64,000 nt of DNA from UBA4742 sp037138595 (lineage in GTDB: Bacteria; Actinomycetota; Acidimicrobiia; Acidimicrobiales; Acidimicrobilacustridaceae), in assembly GCA_037138595.1 (NCBI GenBank), contig JBAXIB010000018.1:1-64000 (forward strand), written 5' to 3'. Below the pieces are notes generated by a model. The model saw only the letters and a program-made list of their open reading frames with translations. It had not been told where the DNA came from and did no database searches. The position numbers and the translations under genes were made by a program. Shown here piece by piece: positions 41,142 through 49,620 of this stretch (the first letter of the stretch is position 1; each line of letters opens with the position of its first letter).

Positions 41142-41918
41142 ATGACGGTCACCGATGCTGCCGCTCCGCCCCCACCAGGAGGTCCTACCGCGCAAGCCTC
41201 AGCCGCACGCGCTATTTCAGCATCCAAGGTTTATGGCACCGGCGACACCGAAGTGCGCGCGCTCGATGACATCACGATCGCATTCGAACGCAGCGCGTTT
41301 ACGGCGATCATGGGCCCCTCGGGTTCCGGAAAGTCGACATTGATGCATTGCATCGCCGGCCTTGACACCCTCACCTCGGGTCAGGTGTTTATCGGCGAGA
41401 CCGACCTCAGCCGATTAAGCGAAAAACAGCTCACGCTGCTTCGTCGAGATCAAATCGGGTTCGTGTTTCAAGCATTCAATCTCGTGCCAACGCTGACGGC
41501 TCGCGAAAACATCACGCTTCCAATGGACCTCGCTGGCGTTAAACCTGACACCGCATGGCTTGACCAGGTCATCGATACCGTCAAACTTCGCGATCGACTC
41601 AACCATCGACCAAGTGAATTATCCGGCGGCCAACAACAGCGCGTTGCCGTAGCACGGGCGCTGGCCAGTCAGCCCAGCATTATTTTCGCTGATGAACCCA
41701 CCGGAAATCTCGATTCGAAGTCGGGCAATGAAGTGCTCGATTTCATGCGTCATGCGGTTAACGAGTTTGGTCAGACCATCGTCATGGTTACTCACGACCC
41801 GAGCGCCGCGGGTCATGCCGACCGCATCGTGTTTCTCGCCGATGGCCGAATCGTCGACGAGATGATTGAACCAACCGCGGGGCGTGTCCTTGATCGCATG
41901 AAGCAATTCGGCGAGTAG
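41142..41918 (+). CDS. ABC transporter ATP-binding protein (MacB/LolD type)
   Basis: 258 residues. Walker A G-P-S-G-S-G-K-S-T, Q-loop in F-V-F-Q-A-F-N-L, signature L-S-G-G-Q-Q-Q-R-V, Walker B I-I-F-A-D-E-P-T-G-N-L-D and the H-loop V-T-H-D: a complete ATPase. The N-terminal ~25 residues are P/A-rich. The ATG at 41142 has GAGGAAA upstream. It pairs with the FtsX-type permease 67 nt downstream; such pairs act as lipoprotein, peptide or stress-related exporters. Substrate unknown. Confidence 0.95.
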   Translation: MTVTDAAAPPPPGGPTAQASAARAISASKVYGTGDTEVRALDDITIAFERSAFTAIMGPSGSGKSTLMHCIAGLDTLTSGQVFIGETDLSRLSEKQLTLLRRDQIGFVFQAFNLVPTLTARENITLPMDLAGVKPDTAWLDQVIDTVKLRDRLNHRPSELSGGQQQRVAVARALASQPSIIFADEPTGNLDSKSGNEVLDFMRHAVNEFGQTIVMVTHDPSAAGHADRIVFLADGRIVDEMIEPTAGRVLDRMKQFGE

Positions 41919-41985
41919 CGCTCCTTATGAACACATTCGCCGCCGACATGGCTTTATGTCGGATCAGCAACCTGCGGAGACTCCC

Positions 41986-44556
41986 ATGTTCAAAGTGACA
42001 TGGCGCGGCCTCATGGCTCACAAGGTCCGCTTGGTTGCGACCGTCGTCGCCGTGATGCTTGGCGTGGCCTTCATGGCAGGGACCCAAGTATTCACCGACA
42101 CTTTTTCCAAAAGTTTTGACGACATCTTCGTCGACGTAAATCGCGGCACTGATGCTGTGATCCGTTCCGACCAGAAAATCAAACGGGACTTCGGACCTGA
42201 GGTTCGGTCGCGGGTTTCCGAGGATGTCGTCCCGATTATCCAGGCCGTGCCGGGTGTTCACGCCGCCGATGGCGCCATTTTCAATCAAATTCGCATTCTT
42301 GGACCTGACGGGAAGGCACTCGGCGATCCGAACACTGCCGGTCCGACATTCGGACTGAACTGGGTCCCTGATCAGCAACTCAATCAGTGGCGCCTCGCCG
42401 AGGGTGCGGCACCGACTCGACCCGACGAAGTCGTGCTTGACAAAAAGACCGCCACCGATGCGGGCTATCAACTCGGCGATCAAGTCGGACTCGTCGCAGG
42501 TCAAGGTCAAACCACGACATTCACGTTGGTGGGTATCGCCACCTTCGGAAAACTCGATAATTACAGCGGATCATCCGCGGCGTTGCTCTCGAACTCGGCG
42601 GCACAAAAGCTTTTTGCTGAGCCGGGCATGTTCGACAGCGTCGTCGCCGCGGCTGACCGAGGCGTCTCACAACAGCAACTCGTCGACAACATCCAGCGAG
42701 CGGGATTACCACCGCACACCGAGGCCATCACCGGCGCGCAATACACCAAGGAAAGCCAGGATCAGTTTCGCAAAGCAATCGGCACATTCAAAACGATTCT
42801 GCTGATCTTCGCCCTTGTATCGCTCTTTGTCGGCGCGTTCATCATCTACAACACGTTTTCAATCATCGTGGCGCAACGCACCAAAGAGGTGGCGCTGCTG
42901 CGAGCGATCGGGGCCAGCCGCCGACAAGTCCTTGGCTCGGTCATCGTGGAAGCAGCAATCGTGGGACTCATTGCATCCACGATTGGCATCATTGTTGGTA
43001 TCGGACTCGCTATCGGTTTGAAATCTGCCCTCGCGAAAGCTGGACTTCAGCTTCCGTCTACCGCACCGGTTATCGCGGCTCGCACCATCATCTCGTCGCT
43101 TGCAGTGGGACTCATCGTGACGGTTGTGTCTGCAGTGTTTCCCGCCCGCAAGGCCGCCCGCGTGGCGCCAGTCGCCGCAATGCGAGACGTCGCGATCGAT
43201 ACATCCGGAAGTTCACGCAAGCGCCTAGTCATCGGACTTTTTGTGGTGGCACTCGGTGGACTGTCGCTGTATGTCGGCCTGTTCACGTCGGCGACAAATG
43301 CGCTGCCCATCTTCGGCCTCGGGGTGTTTCTCACCTTCATCGGCGTCGCCATATTGGGCCCGAGTTTTGCTGGTCCATCGAGCCGAATTATTGGTGCACC
43401 CGTCGCCCGATTCGGAGGCGTAACCGGGCACTTGGCTCGCGAGAACGCTCGGCGGAACCCCAAGCGAACGGCAACTACCGCATCGGCTCTGATGATCGGT
43501 GTGGGATTGGTGAGCTTCATCGCTATTGCTGGCCAGTCAGCAAAGGCGTCAAGTGTCGATGCGATCAACAAAGCGATCATCACCGACTTCGTGATCGACT
43601 CTGGAAGCTTTGTCGGCAACGGGTTGAACCCCAAGCTCACCAATGACCTCCAAGCGATTCCCGAAGTTGCCGCAGCTGCAGGCCTGCGGTTCAACTTCGC
43701 CCAAATCGGTTCATCAGCACAGCTCATTCTCGGCTTCGATCCAAGCCAAGCAAACCAAATCTTCTCCTTCAACGTGGTCGATGGATCGACCAACGACCTC
43801 GGCACCGACGGACTGATGGTTCCGACGAAGAAAGCCAACGAAATGGGATGGACCATCGGCTCGCCGGTCGATGTGACCTTTCCTGAAGGCGGCACCAAAA
43901 CCCTTCGAATCGGGGCCATGTACGACACCAACTTGGGCGCGACGTTGCCCGGTGGCGGCTACCTCATTGATTTAGCGACCTTTGACGCGAACTATCCGAT
44001 CAACCAACAAACCGACAACACCATCTATGTGAAGTTGAACCCCGGGGCCAACCAAGCGACAGCGCGGGCGGCAATCGAGGCACTGACTGCCGCTTACCCC
44101 ACCGCGACGGTGCAGGACCTGGGCCAGTTCAAGTCGACTCAGGTCGGACAGATCAATCAGTTTCTCAACGTCATCTACGCGCTGCTCGGCTTGTCTTTGA
44201 TCATTGCGCTCATCGGAATCATGAACACCTTGTTGCTCTCGGTCTACGAGCGTGTCCACGAAATCGGATTGCTGCGCGCCGTTGGCGAGACTAGGCGGCA
44301 ACTGCGATCGACTGTCCGATGGGAAGCCGTCATCATCACCGTCCTGGGCACACTGCTCGGCTTGGTCATCGGGATGACCTTCGGTTGGGCCCTGGTGCGA
44401 GCATTGGCCGATCAAGGTATAAACGTTTTCCAAATTCCGTGGGGTCAGCTGGCTCTGTTTGTGATCATTGGCGGCGGCTTCGGAGTCCTCGCCGCGATCT
44501 ATCCCGCGTTCCGAGCGTCACGACTCAATATCCTCGAAGCGATTTCGAGTACGTAA
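41986..44556 (+). CDS. FtsX/MacB-type ABC transporter permease, duplicated domain
   Basis: 856 residues. Helix near residues 10-35 (V-A-T-V-V-A-V-M-L-G-V-A), a large extracytoplasmic domain, three helices of the first FtsX domain around residues 260-400, a middle pair of helices around 420-460, a helix at the start of the second half, a second extracytoplasmic domain, and a second FtsX domain at the end (L-S-L-I-I-A-L-I-G-I-M-N-T-L-L-L). The ATG at 41986 is chosen because GGAG lies 6 nt upstream and the protein then begins M-F-K-V-T-W-R-G-L; an ATG at 41956 lacks a ribosome-binding site. It works with the preceding ATPase. Confidence 0.93.
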   Translation: MFKVTWRGLMAHKVRLVATVVAVMLGVAFMAGTQVFTDTFSKSFDDIFVDVNRGTDAVIRSDQKIKRDFGPEVRSRVSEDVVPIIQAVPGVHAADGAIFNQIRILGPDGKALGDPNTAGPTFGLNWVPDQQLNQWRLAEGAAPTRPDEVVLDKKTATDAGYQLGDQVGLVAGQGQTTTFTLVGIATFGKLDNYSGSSAALLSNSAAQKLFAEPGMFDSVVAAADRGVSQQQLVDNIQRAGLPPHTEAITGAQYTKESQDQFRKAIGTFKTILLIFALVSLFVGAFIIYNTFSIIVAQRTKEVALLRAIGASRRQVLGSVIVEAAIVGLIASTIGIIVGIGLAIGLKSALAKAGLQLPSTAPVIAARTIISSLAVGLIVTVVSAVFPARKAARVAPVAAMRDVAIDTSGSSRKRLVIGLFVVALGGLSLYVGLFTSATNALPIFGLGVFLTFIGVAILGPSFAGPSSRIIGAPVARFGGVTGHLARENARRNPKRTATTASALMIGVGLVSFIAIAGQSAKASSVDAINKAIITDFVIDSGSFVGNGLNPKLTNDLQAIPEVAAAAGLRFNFAQIGSSAQLILGFDPSQANQIFSFNVVDGSTNDLGTDGLMVPTKKANEMGWTIGSPVDVTFPEGGTKTLRIGAMYDTNLGATLPGGGYLIDLATFDANYPINQQTDNTIYVKLNPGANQATARAAIEALTAAYPTATVQDLGQFKSTQVGQINQFLNVIYALLGLSLIIALIGIMNTLLLSVYERVHEIGLLRAVGETRRQLRSTVRWEAVIITVLGTLLGLVIGMTFGWALVRALADQGINVFQIPWGQLALFVIIGGGFGVLAAIYPAFRASRLNILEAISST

Positions 44557-44590
44557 TAGATCTGTCCACCGACTGAATTGCATTTTTCCT

Positions 44591-44986
44591 ATGGGCTATG
44601 ACCCGCACGACCTTCCACCTGAGGTTCAAACATTTGTCGAAGAACGTCATCTGGCGACGCTCACCACAGTGCGGCCGGACGGCTCGCCACATGTTGTCGC
44701 AGTTGGATTCACTTGGGATAGCACTGCCAGGTTGGCTCGCGTGATTACATTCGCCCCCAGTCGCAAAGCCCGCAATGTTGGTGCTGCAATCGCTGCTCGT
44801 GCCGCGGTGTGCCAGGTTGACGGTGGGCGGTGGTTGACTTTCGAAGGGACCGCCACGGTGACCGACGACCCAACCCGAGTTGCCGACGCGGTTTTGCGAT
44901 ACGCCGAGCGTTATCGCCAACCGCATGAACGAGTCGATCGAGTCGTCATTGAAATCGCCGTCGATCGCATTCTTGGTCGCGCTTAA
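44591..44986 (+). CDS. PPOX-class (pyridoxamine 5'-phosphate oxidase-like) flavin/F420-binding protein
   Basis: 131 residues, single split-barrel domain. H-L-A-T-L-T-T-V-R-P-D-G-S-P-H-V and V-I-T-F-A-P-S-R-K-A-R-N are typical of actinobacterial members, many of which bind F420 and reduce unknown substrates. The ATG at 44591 is chosen over a frame extension inside the permease gene. Its stop codon shares the TTAA at 44983-44986 with the stop of the opposite gene. Confidence 0.85.
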   Translation: MGYDPHDLPPEVQTFVEERHLATLTTVRPDGSPHVVAVGFTWDSTARLARVITFAPSRKARNVGAAIAARAAVCQVDGGRWLTFEGTATVTDDPTRVADAVLRYAERYRQPHERVDRVVIEIAVDRILGRA

Positions 44987-45372
44987 TCGACCATTGGCGC
45001 CATTTCCGACGCGTCCCAGAACGCGCGCATCGTCGTAATGAGTCCCTCATCGTCGAACGACATCACATCGATGATGTCCACCACCAGCTTCATGTCGCCC
45101 AGATAGGTAATCGCTCGCATCGGCCACGCCGCCTCGCCTCCGGCTACTCGGGCCGAACCCGTGCGTTCGAGGGTGATCTTCTCAGCCATTTCTCGCACGC
45201 CGTCCCAGAATGTTCCGATGGCCTCTCGGCCACGAATGACGTCGCTGCCTACCGGGTCTTCCAACGTGGCATCTTCGGTATAAAGCGCGATATACCCAGC
45301 GCGATCTCCCGCACTAAAAGCGGCCACATAGGCATCGATCGTCGCATTGATCTGGTCAGCGGAGGCTGGCAT
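44983..45372 (-). CDS. SnoaL-like / steroid delta-isomerase-like (NTF2 fold) protein
   Basis: 129 residues from the ATG at 45372, which has AAAGGA upstream; a frame extension to 45594 runs into the dtxR gene and is rejected. V-A-A-F-S-A-G-D-R-A-G-Y-I-A-L-Y-T-E-D-A-T-L-E-D-P-V-G and F-W-D resemble ketosteroid-isomerase-like NTF2 proteins. Substrate unknown. It is divergent from the DtxR regulator. Confidence 0.8.
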   Translation of the reverse strand: MPASADQINATIDAYVAAFSAGDRAGYIALYTEDATLEDPVGSDVIRGREAIGTFWDGVREMAEKITLERTGSARVAGGEAAWPMRAITYLGDMKLVVDIIDVMSFDDEGLITTMRAFWDASEMAPMVD

Positions 45373-45435
45373 CTCGAAATCCTTTCGGCGGGAGCGGAAA
45401 CAAAGCCAGCCTAGGTCGGCCTTTAGTCGCTGGGC

Positions 45436-45451
45436 CCAACGAAACCGTTGG
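45436..45451. promoter_or_regulatory. Inverted repeat CCAACG-AAAC-CGTTGG, candidate operator
   Basis: A perfect 6-bp inverted repeat with 4-nt spacer in the divergent region, 47 nt before the dtxR ATG. It could mediate autoregulation or control of the SnoaL-like gene. It does not look like an iron-box. Confidence 0.4.
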
Positions 45452-45498
45452 AGCGCACCGCCAAAGCCTCGGTGGAGCCACCCGCCTACACTTTGGCC

Positions 45499-46170
45499 AT
45501 GCCTCCCTATCAGACGCCTGAACATCATCCGGCGTTCGAGGAATACTGCGAAACCATTTTCGAACTTCGCGAAGACGATCTCGATGTTATCCAAGCGCGT
45601 ATCGCCGAACGGCTCGATGTTTCACGACCGGCGGTGTCAGAGATGATTCGCCGAATGGAACAACAAGGCCTCGTCACAATGGCTGGCTCCATCAAGTTGA
45701 CCCCTGACGGTTTGCGCCTAGCTGAAAGTGTTGTGCGTCGTCATCGACTCGCCGAACGGTTCCTTACCGACCTGCTCGGCCTGTCATGGGCCGACGCCCA
45801 CGCCGAGGCCGGCAAGTGGGAGCACGTCATTTCCGACCAAGTCGAAACCGCGCTCACCCGGTTACTCGGCGACCCAACCACCTGCCCGCACGGCAACCCC
45901 ATTCCCGGTTCTGATTACCAAGCGCCAAAGACCGTGACGCTTGACGCGTTGGCGGTCGGCGATCAATTCGTGGTGTCACGAATTCCCGAAGAACTTGAGT
46001 TCACTCCTGGACTCTTGTCCTTTCTTGAACAGTCCCACTTAATGCCGGGAGTTCACGGCGCCATTACGGCACTATCCCCCGATGGCACCACCACAGTCGA
46101 AATCGATGGGCGCCACATCGGAATCGGAACATTTGCCAGCACTCGAATTCTTGTCACTTCAAGCAGCTAA
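45499..46170 (+). CDS. DtxR/MntR/IdeR-family metal-dependent transcriptional repressor
   Basis: 223 residues. N-terminal winged helix (I-A-E-R-L-D-V-S-R-P-A-V-S-E-M-I-R-R-M-E-Q-Q-G-L-V), the metal/dimer domain (R-R-H-R-L-A-E-R-F-L, then E-A-G-K-W-E-H-V-I-S and C-P-H-G-N-P-I-P) and a C-terminal FeoA/SH3-like domain. C-P-H-G is the usual metal-site Cys/His of IdeR-type members, which suggests iron sensing, though manganese cannot be excluded. It is convergent with a ZIP transporter whose promoter holds an iron-box-like sequence. Confidence 0.92.
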   Translation: MPPYQTPEHHPAFEEYCETIFELREDDLDVIQARIAERLDVSRPAVSEMIRRMEQQGLVTMAGSIKLTPDGLRLAESVVRRHRLAERFLTDLLGLSWADAHAEAGKWEHVISDQVETALTRLLGDPTTCPHGNPIPGSDYQAPKTVTLDALAVGDQFVVSRIPEELEFTPGLLSFLEQSHLMPGVHGAITALSPDGTTTVEIDGRHIGIGTFASTRILVTSSS

Positions 46171-46198
46171 ACCTGAGCCGCTAGGGCCAAGACGACTG

Positions 46199-47020
46199 TC
46201 ACGCCCCGGCAGCGACGATGACTAAGTCCGTGGCAAGACCGGCGAGCAATCCGAGCAGAATGCCCCACATCATGAATTCTCGATGGCCGAGTTTGAATCC
46301 AACCTTGAGTAGTTGCATCACAACATACAGAATTGACCCGGCCGCAAGAGCCAAAAACGCGACGAATAAATACTCGTTCACGTAGACCTGCCCAATCAGG
46401 GTGCCGACAAAGGTCGGACCGCCACCGATCAAGCCCAGCACGCCCAAAAATCCCCACGATGGCGTGCGTTCATCACCGGCAAGTGGGGCGACGATGCCGA
46501 AACCTTCGGTTGCGTTGTGCAATCCAAAGCCGACAATCAACAACAGTGCGAGACTCACTTCGCCCGACGCCGCCGACTGACCAATAGCAAGTCCTTCAGA
46601 AAAATTGTGCAAACCAATGCCGACCGCGATCAGAAATGCCAAACGACGCGCCGGTGTATCGAGCCAGAGCATGGAAACCTCTGCCCCGACTGGGACTCCA
46701 GCGCGACGCGATAACCAGCCGTCGTAATAGGTAAGGCTCATCAACCCGACAGTCAGGCCCGCAATGGCGACAAACGCGAGGCCAACAAAGGTCGCCCAGG
46801 AACCATCGTGATCGCTCGTTACGGCGACCAAGGCGTCTTCGACTGGCGCGAATGCGTGACTCAGCACATCCCAGAGGAGAAACACCAAGACGCCGATTGA
46901 CAGCGCGTTGAGGAACGCACGAAGTCTTGGGGCCGGGTTACGGATCCGGCCTACCGGCAATCCCAAAAAGATCGTGAGGCCTGCGATCGCCCCTAAGAGT
47001 GCGATCTGAGCGGTTGACAT
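46199..47020 (-). CDS. ZIP-family divalent metal transporter
   Basis: 273 residues, eight predicted helices. Family motifs H-N-F-S-E-G-L-A-I-G-Q-S in helix IV and H-N-A-T-E-G-F-G-I in helix V form the binuclear metal site. It imports zinc, iron or manganese; the metal is not evident. The ATG at 47020 lies 6 nt downstream of a TAACCT -10-like element, so the mRNA may be leaderless, and an iron-box-like sequence overlaps that element. Confidence 0.9.
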   Translation of the reverse strand: MSTAQIALLGAIAGLTIFLGLPVGRIRNPAPRLRAFLNALSIGVLVFLLWDVLSHAFAPVEDALVAVTSDHDGSWATFVGLAFVAIAGLTVGLMSLTYYDGWLSRRAGVPVGAEVSMLWLDTPARRLAFLIAVGIGLHNFSEGLAIGQSAASGEVSLALLLIVGFGLHNATEGFGIVAPLAGDERTPSWGFLGVLGLIGGGPTFVGTLIGQVYVNEYLFVAFLALAAGSILYVVMQLLKVGFKLGHREFMMWGILLGLLAGLATDLVIVAAGA

Positions 47021-47029
47021 GCCTTGAGG

Positions 47030-47048
47030 TTAGGTTTGCTTTACTTTT
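47030..47048 (-). promoter_or_regulatory. DtxR/IdeR-box-like operator over the ZIP transporter promoter
   Basis: TTAGGTTTGCTTTACTTTT (plus strand) matches the IdeR consensus TTAGGTTAG-S-CTAACCTAA at 12 of 19 positions, with a strong left half. On the minus strand it overlaps the -10-like TAACCT (complement of 47027-47032); TTGCAT lies 18 nt further upstream as a weak -35. Confidence 0.5.
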
Positions 47049-47100
47049 AGATGCAAGTCCACCTGCCAGATTCTCTAAGCTGATGTCAACGCCAGTCTCG

Positions 47101-49188
47101 CTAGTCGAGAAGGGCGGCGGGCAAGTCCCGTGCGTGGACGATCGCTAGCCGCTTCGTCGCCCGAGTCAGTGCCACATACAACGACCTCAATCCCTGTGCT
47201 TCTTCTTCGACAATGGCGGCTGGCTCGACGACGATCGACGAATCTAACTCGAGGCCTTTCACCAGCCCCACGGGAACGACCGTGATCTGAGCGTCGAGTC
47301 CGTGACGAGTTGCCCGACCGAATTCAATGCCAAGTGAGTCGAACGCGTCACTCACCAAATCGACCATTGATGCTGGCACGATGACGGCAACATTGCCGGT
47401 GCCTACCGCCTCAAGTTCATCGACGGCCGCCGCTACAACATTGGGCCCCAGTTCGCTTGGGGCCACGCGGATGATCTGAGGCGGATCACCATCTTCGCGA
47501 ATTGACCGAGGCGGCGAGAGGTCGGGGTCGGCAACACGAAGCACCCGAGAAGCCAACGCCATGTTCGGTGCCGGCAAACGATACCCAACGGTTAGCTCTG
47601 CGCGACGTGGCTCACGACGATCGGGAAGGTGATCAAGGATTTCCTGCCAATTGCGATGGGCCCATTCACCCGTTGACTGTGCGATGTCTCCAACAATCGT
47701 CATCGAGCCGTTTAGTGAGCGACGGTTCAACACCCGCAGCTGCATTGGCGACAGATCCTGAGCCTCGTCAATCACGATGTGTCCATAGGTGCGAACGTCA
47801 TCGTGATCATCGGTTGGACGACGCTTCGACTTTGGTTTCGGTCCCAACAATGCTCGTGCTTCATCAAGCAGCGGAACGTCGTCATTCGTCCACATGATCG
47901 AGTCAATCGAATCAGATCGCGATCGAAAAAGTGCGGTGATTTCGTCGGCACGCAACGCCGAACCGCCGGCATGTTTGAGTAATGCTGTCGATCCAAAGAA
48001 ATCATGCAAGAACTGCGCAGGCGTGAGCATCGGCCACATCCACTCGAGCGCTTCGCGCACATCGACGGTCGCCCGCAATCGTTCTCGAACCGTCGCGGCC
48101 GACAAGTCTTCGCGGGCGCTACTTGCGAGGACCCGAAACAGTTCACCCTCAACGAATCGGCGTCCGGCATTGTGTTTGCGGAACCGCCGCCGCGCCTCTG
48201 ACACAATGTGCGCGCTCTCATCAACCGTCATCCGCAGGTTGATCAACCCAAACCCGACCACGAGGTCTGACCGCAGCGCACGCTGCCGGTCCCGCAGGGC
48301 ACGACGAAGCACCGACGCCATCCGAAGGTCGCCCTTCACCCGTGCCGTCATTCCGGTGTCGCGGCCCTGGACCCGAACGCCGTCGATCAGGTCAGCCAGA
48401 ACCGCCAGTTCGACCCCCGCCTCACCCAGCGATGGCAGCACCTGTTCGATATAGCCCAAAAAGAGGCGATTCGGGCCAACCACCAACACCCCTTGGCCTT
48501 CGAGCGGGAAGCGATAGGTGTAGAGCAAGTACGCGGCCCGATGCAGCGCGACGACGGTCTTTCCGGTGCCTGGTCCACCTTGAACCACCAGCACGCCAGC
48601 CATCTCAGCGCGAATGATTTCATCCTGCTCGCCTTGAATCGTCGCGACGATGTCGCCGAGTTTTCCCGACCGAGCGGTTTCCAACGCGTTCATCAATGCG
48701 CCGTGGCCGGAAATCCGCGAGCCATTCCCATCCCGGCTCAGTCCTTCAAGCGCTTCGCCGAATAGTTCGTCTTCCAAATCGAGCAACACTCGCCCGCGGG
48801 TCGCGAAATGGCGACGGCGGAGAATCCCCATCGGCTGACGACCGGTCGCTCGATAAAATGGCTCGGCGACCGGCGCCCGCCAATCAACAATGATCGGGTC
48901 TTGAACATCGTTGCTAACCGCAACTCGCCCTATGTAATAGGGCTCTGGTTCACCCGCCTGATCGATACGGCCGAAACATAACGATGCATCGCCCAACTCA
49001 AGTTGGGTCAGCCGAGTCAACATCGTTTCCCAGATCACATCGCGTTCGAATCGAGCTTGCTCGGTTCCGCCGCGACCAACCTCGACCATTGTGGTCATTC
49101 GACTCGCGGCCTTGCGAGAGGCCTCCAAATACGCGTAAGCCCGATCGATGTAGGCCTGTTCGGCCTCAAGATCGGGATGACCAGACAT
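47101..49188 (-). CDS. helR: HelD/HelR-type RNA polymerase recycling motor ATPase (UvrD-like)
   Basis: 695 residues. N-terminal helical hairpin region (residues 1-70), V-D-W-R-A-P near 101-106, Walker A G-G-P-G-T-G-K-T at 204-211, Walker B I-V-I-D-E-A-Q-D-L, and C-terminal helicase motifs (V-G-D-I-A-Q-S, then G-L-E-L-D-S and Y-V-A-L-T-R-A-T). This is the actinobacterial HelD/HelR class, which removes stalled RNA polymerase from DNA; HelR in streptomycetes also displaces rifampicin. The ATG has AAAGGA upstream. Stand-alone gene downstream of a small unknown gene. Confidence 0.93.
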   Translation of the reverse strand: MSGHPDLEAEQAYIDRAYAYLEASRKAASRMTTMVEVGRGGTEQARFERDVIWETMLTRLTQLELGDASLCFGRIDQAGEPEPYYIGRVAVSNDVQDPIIVDWRAPVAEPFYRATGRQPMGILRRRHFATRGRVLLDLEDELFGEALEGLSRDGNGSRISGHGALMNALETARSGKLGDIVATIQGEQDEIIRAEMAGVLVVQGGPGTGKTVVALHRAAYLLYTYRFPLEGQGVLVVGPNRLFLGYIEQVLPSLGEAGVELAVLADLIDGVRVQGRDTGMTARVKGDLRMASVLRRALRDRQRALRSDLVVGFGLINLRMTVDESAHIVSEARRRFRKHNAGRRFVEGELFRVLASSAREDLSAATVRERLRATVDVREALEWMWPMLTPAQFLHDFFGSTALLKHAGGSALRADEITALFRSRSDSIDSIMWTNDDVPLLDEARALLGPKPKSKRRPTDDHDDVRTYGHIVIDEAQDLSPMQLRVLNRRSLNGSMTIVGDIAQSTGEWAHRNWQEILDHLPDRREPRRAELTVGYRLPAPNMALASRVLRVADPDLSPPRSIREDGDPPQIIRVAPSELGPNVVAAAVDELEAVGTGNVAVIVPASMVDLVSDAFDSLGIEFGRATRHGLDAQITVVPVGLVKGLELDSSIVVEPAAIVEEEAQGLRSLYVALTRATKRLAIVHARDLPAALLD

Positions 49189-49308
49189 GTGGTCCTTTCG
49201 TGCATCTGCGACTAACGGGAATGCTCCCTAAGGGGGATGGAACATGCTACCGGTCCCACACAGATTCATCACTGTGAGCCAGATCTGACTAATCCGAGCA
49301 CAGCGATC

Positions 49309-49572
49309 TCAGCGGCCAGGGTCCTCGCCCACCTCGACAAGGGCATCTCGAATCGCCAATCGAAGTCGTCGGGCAACGTTGGCATTGAGATGGCCAACCA
49401 GGCCATATCCCGCCTGACCAACTTCCTCAATCGTCAGAACCACCCGAGGAACTGCATCGTCATAATCGTCGCTGATCGCGACCCCCCACGAAATCGGAGT
49501 CAGCTCATCGTCGGCATAGCTCGGCGGATAGTCAGAGGGTTCGAATGGGTAGTCATCGATCGATCGGCGCAT
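49309..49572 (-). CDS. Small acidic protein of unknown function
   Basis: 87 residues from the ATG at 49572, not recognised. The N-terminal ~35 residues are rich in D, E, Y and P; the rest looks like an alpha/beta fold (V-V-L-T-I-E-E-V-G-Q-A-G-Y-G-L-V-G-H-L, then N-V-A-R-R-L-R-L-A-I-R-D-A-L). No membrane segment, no Cys. It is read divergently from hemE with ~45 bp between starts and lies 120 bp upstream of helR on the same strand. A long frame on the other strand covers it but is an artefact of the hemE upstream region. Confidence 0.65.
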   Translation of the reverse strand: MRRSIDDYPFEPSDYPPSYADDELTPISWGVAISDDYDDAVPRVVLTIEEVGQAGYGLVGHLNANVARRLRLAIRDALVEVGEDPGR

Positions 49573-49620
49573 ACCGACAGTCAAGCCGCCTGGCGCTCAC
49601 TTAGGGTACCAACCGCGATG

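Noticed and set aside
43047..43931. Minus-strand open frame (294 codons) opposite the FtsX permease
   Set aside because: Antisense shadow inside a well-supported permease gene.
49189..49308. Rifamycin-associated element upstream of helR
   Set aside because: Looked for the expected G/C-rich inverted repeat; only a short AT-containing leader with AAAGGA was found.
49237..49620. N-terminal extension of hemE through the 49309-49572 region
   Set aside because: Uroporphyrinogen decarboxylases start shortly before the W-F-M-R-Q-A-G-R motif; the extension is antisense to a better-supported small gene.
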